Shown: one piece after another, positions 61,273 through 64,000 of the stretch
How the letters are laid out: each line of letters starts with the position of its first letter
Position numbering within the stretch: position 1 is the first letter of the stretch
Source of the DNA: CAYJHC01 sp964369805
GTDB taxonomy: Bacteria; Bacillota; Clostridia; Peptostreptococcales; Anaerovoracaceae
Reading direction: 5' to 3'
Length of the DNA stretch: 64,000 nucleotides
Assembly (NCBI GenBank): GCA_964369805.1
Contig: CAYJFM010000003.1
Span: 1 to 64,000, forward strand
Translations under genes and position numbers: made by a program
Notes under the pieces: model-generated
Told to the model about the DNA's origin: nothing
What the model saw: only the letters and a program-made list of their open reading frames with translations
The model's database searches: none

Positions 61273-64000
61273 ATGTTGAGGAGTGCCAAAAGACAAACTA
61301 GAAAAGTTATAGCTGTTTTGATGATGACTGTTTTTATAACAGGCCTTGTACCAGCAAATGTTTTTGCAAGTTCAGGTATTATAATTACGGATCAAGAAGG
61401 TGGAACATTTAGCGTGGAGGATCACGGCTATGACACTTACTATTATTTGGATGGGGAAACGCCTACTATAAACGGTGAGAGTGTGACTTTTTTAGATGGG
61501 GAGAACCTTTCCTATGGAGAGACAACTTTGTCCTTAAAAAATAAAGAGTTAGTATATACGATTTCTGAATCAGCAGGTTCAGTTAGGGTTGAATTTAGTA
61601 ATGTGGATATCCCAGCAGGGTCTGTAAGTGGGCTTTGGAATAGTGGATACGGAGGACAAAGAAGCATTGTGTACACTGGTGATTTACCTGGAATGTCTGA
61701 AGCAATCTTAGTAAACCAAGCTGGAGAAACTCTGCCTGGAAATATTATAGGAGATATGAATGGCCTTACAATATCACTTCCAGAAGGATACGCAGGAACG
61801 TTTAATTTAACTAATGGATATATTTATGAAATGGCTAATGAATGGAGCCCAGGCATAGATTTTAAAGATGGAAGAGGAACCCAAAGGGATAATACTTTTT
61901 CTAGACTACCTAATTTGGAAATTACAGTAACAGGTACACCAACTGTTAAAGTGACAGAGATAACAGGGGTAAACTCAAACTATGAAGTAAAAATAGGAGA
62001 AACAATAGACCTAGAGCCAGGATACTTACCTGAAAACGCGACAAACGGTAATATTCAATATTCAAGTGATAATGGGGCTATCGTTTCTGTCGACAATGAA
62101 GGAAAAGTCACAGCCTTAGCTCCAGGTGCTGCTACCATCACAGTTAGTTCGGTAGATGGTGGAGCAACAACAAAAGCTATAATCACCGTGCCAGAAGAAG
62201 GCAATGGAAATGAAGGTGAAGATGGTGAAGGTGGTGAAGGTGGTGAAGGTGGTGATGAAACATCTCCAGGGGATTTAACTGGTGGTGACACTGGCCCTAC
62301 AGGTGAAGGAAATACTGGTGATGCAGCATTGTCCTATGTTCCTTTTGACTGGGAAAATGATTTGTTACTAAATAGTGATTATGAAAGCATCTCCATAGGA
62401 GAAAGTTACACAATTTTCGGAAGAAGAGTGGAAGAACTAGTAAAAAGTAAGATTAATAATGACCAATTAACAGTTCCAAATTTTAACTATGAGGTTATAA
62501 GAGGAAATGCAATTTCACTTAAAGAACTTGATGATGCAGACCAAAAAGCGGTAGCAACAGGGATTACAGAAGGAATAAGCGTTATAAAGGTTACCTATGA
62601 TGCAGTTAAGCCGGAATGGAGTACAGTAACATATGGAAGCTCTTCAGCCGTAAATACAGCATACATGGTAATAGAGGTAACTGAAGACCCTGCTGATGTG
62701 AAAGTGAGCTCTCCTGAGCTTGAAGGGATATCCACCTTTGATACAATATACTTTGAAGAAGGGACAAGTACACCATATAACTTCACAGTAAGTGCGGAAG
62801 GGGCTGAAACTGTAGAAGTAACCTGCAATGGAGAAAAGATTACTACAGCCAGTGGTTCATATACTGCAAACTTAGAAAACAGACAAAATATTATTGAAAT
62901 AACTGCTACCAAAGGTGGTAAAACAAAGACTATGGCCTATATGGTAGATGCAAGAAAAATTGAAGTAATAATTGAAAATTTAAGTAGACCAGGGGCAACT
63001 CCAGCTGTTGGTGATGAAATAAATGTTAGTTTTAAAGGTATTAACCTTCCAGTTCCTAAGCTAGCAGGGTTATATAATCCTCAAATGGGATCAGGGGCTG
63101 CATATATAGAGTACAATATGAATGGAACTTCATATATTGGAAAATGCGGACAATGGGATCTTTCTACAAATAATGATTTTAATGTAACGCTAACAGAAGA
63201 AGGGACAATAACCTTTGAAGGTAGTCCAATTCAAGCTAAATGGTGGGGTGAAGTAGAAGGGGCACATAAGTCGAAGTTTGACAACTCTTATGAGTTTGGA
63301 GGACTGACTCCTGATCAAGGCGGAGAATATGGAATGATGCCTGACTTTTCAATAGAAGTTAAGGAATATACAGAAATAGAGCCAACTTCAATAACAATTG
63401 ACAAGAAAGAAATATCCATAGAAGAAAAAACTTACGAGAAACTAAATGCAACACTATTGCCTGAAGATGCGACAATTAGAGGCATTGTTTGGGAAAGCTC
63501 AGATGAAAGTGTAGTGACAGTTGACAGTCAGGGGAATATTAAAGGTGTTGGTCCAGGGACAGCAACAGTTACAGCAAAGAGCAATCTTGATAGGTTAGAA
63601 AACATAAAAGGTACATGCGAAGTCACAGTCCTTGCTGAATTTCCAGCAACTGAGTCTGAAAGAGAAGAGTTAAAAAAAGAAATTGAATTGGCAAAATCAA
63701 TTCCAGCACCAGCAGAAGAGGCACAAGAAAATATTAAAGAAACATACAAAGCTTTGCAAGCAGAAATAGTTAAAGCCCAGTCTGTTTTAGATGATGAAAA
63801 AGCGTTGATAGGAGAAGTCGATTCTGCAAAAGACGCACTAACAAGCGCCTTAAATGACCATAGTGAAAACGAGAGATTTTTGTATTCGGTAACACAAGAA
63901 GTTGTAGGAGATGAGGTTAAAATAGACCTGAGCTTTCCTTTGATGACATTAAGCCAAAGCGATATAGATAGGGCAAGTATTGTGGAATTAGTATTTGATT
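61273..64000 (+). CDS. Large secreted Ig-like surface protein, 3' end outside the window
   Basis: The frame is open from ATG 61273 (behind AAAGGAGG) to the window end, at least 909 residues. A signal peptide ends near VFASS. Residues about 235-315 and 700-780 are bacterial Ig-like (Big_2) domains (VSVDNEGKVTALAPGAATITVS; VVTVDSQGNIKGVGPGTATVTA). Between them lie a Gly/Glu linker and a long region of beta-strand character. A helical segment (about 800-860) of the kind that tethers cell-wall proteins follows. Because it sits behind a cobalamin-type riboswitch it may capture corrinoids at the cell surface; no binding domain is visible in the part I can read. Confidence 0.83.
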   Translation, partial: MLRSAKRQTRKVIAVLMMTVFITGLVPANVFASSGIIITDQEGGTFSVEDHGYDTYYYLDGETPTINGESVTFLDGENLSYGETTLSLKNKELVYTISESAGSVRVEFSNVDIPAGSVSGLWNSGYGGQRSIVYTGDLPGMSEAILVNQAGETLPGNIIGDMNGLTISLPEGYAGTFNLTNGYIYEMANEWSPGIDFKDGRGTQRDNTFSRLPNLEITVTGTPTVKVTEITGVNSNYEVKIGETIDLEPGYLPENATNGNIQYSSDNGAIVSVDNEGKVTALAPGAATITVSSVDGGATTKAIITVPEEGNGNEGEDGEGGEGGEGGDETSPGDLTGGDTGPTGEGNTGDAALSYVPFDWENDLLLNSDYESISIGESYTIFGRRVEELVKSKINNDQLTVPNFNYEVIRGNAISLKELDDADQKAVATGITEGISVIKVTYDAVKPEWSTVTYGSSSAVNTAYMVIEVTEDPADVKVSSPELEGISTFDTIYFEEGTSTPYNFTVSAEGAETVEVTCNGEKITTASGSYTANLENRQNIIEITATKGGKTKTMAYMVDARKIEVIIENLSRPGATPAVGDEINVSFKGINLPVPKLAGLYNPQMGSGAAYIEYNMNGTSYIGKCGQWDLSTNNDFNVTLTEEGTITFEGSPIQAKWWGEVEGAHKSKFDNSYEFGGLTPDQGGEYGMMPDFSIEVKEYTEIEPTSITIDKKEISIEEKTYEKLNATLLPEDATIRGIVWESSDESVVTVDSQGNIKGVGPGTATVTAKSNLDRLENIKGTCEVTVLAEFPATESEREELKKEIELAKSIPAPAEEAQENIKETYKALQAEIVKAQSVLDDEKALIGEVDSAKDALTSALNDHSENERFLYSVTQEVVGDEVKIDLSFPLMTLSQSDIDRASIVELVFD

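Overview
This 64 kb window comes from the chromosome of a low-GC, Gram-positive, probably strictly anaerobic member of the Bacillota, most likely class Clostridia. The signs are AT-rich DNA, strong AGGAGG-type ribosome binding sites, promoters close to the TTGACA/TATAAT consensus, pyruvate formate-lyase, a reverse rubrerythrin, the PrpC/PrkC/RsgA/Rpe gene order, LytR-CpsA-Psr and PASTA-kinase wall genes, ECF vitamin transporters behind riboswitches, and an in-frame UGA in a HesB/IscA-like gene that points to selenocysteine use. I see no prophage, IS element or CRISPR array. A 100-N scaffold gap lies at 35683-35782.

Layout. 1-8318: the 3' end of tRNA-Phe, thymidine kinase, a lysine riboswitch with dapA-dapB, a radical SAM gene and pflB on the minus strand, then queH and asnA. 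8337-22396: a housekeeping run for replication restart, protein maturation, rRNA methylation, Ser/Thr signalling, ribosome assembly and cell-wall synthesis (priA, def, fmt, a zinc protease, rsmB, prpC, prkC, rsgA, rpe, LCP protein, ddl, thrS). 22448-28018: ferrous iron uptake (feoA; feoB plus a 59-residue Cys-rich partner) around an amino-acid ABC transporter whose binding protein appears to be circularly permuted. 28080-35303: a large surface protein, an AEC transporter, hisD and an APC permease. 35326-36622 (minus strand): a selenocysteine-type HesB/IscA-like gene, reverse rubrerythrin and a 35-residue rubredoxin. 36682-44667: a lipoprotein, Nfu, PepV-like dipeptidase, a THF riboswitch with folT, and a 1327-residue GGDEF/EAL protein. 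44715-48371: an FMN riboswitch with ribU, then tsaE, a tsaB-rimI fusion and tsaD. 48368-50850: a DUF454 protein, a flavin-split-barrel protein and a divergent MocR regulator. 50880-57692: a compact seven-gene lipid operon. 57705-60844 (minus strand): hydrolase, yprB, proA. 61009-64000: a cobalamin-type riboswitch and a large Ig-like surface protein that runs off the window.

The strongest candidates for something new are: (1) the operon at 50950-57622, which joins a small lipid kinase, a CarS-like CDP-lipid synthase, a PS synthase, a PS decarboxylase, a UbiA-like prenyltransferase, a rifampin-phosphotransferase-like enzyme and a GNAT protein; (2) the permuted amino-acid binding protein; (3) the selenoprotein whose Sec replaces the first Fe-S ligand Cys of IscA; (4) a palindrome (GTTAG-N6-CTAAC) shared by the feoA and feoB promoters; (5) a cobalamin-riboswitch-controlled surface protein that could capture corrinoids; (6) two apparently leaderless genes.

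All start sites were re-examined against ribosome binding sites. For many genes I moved the start downstream of the longest open frame, and each entry says why.
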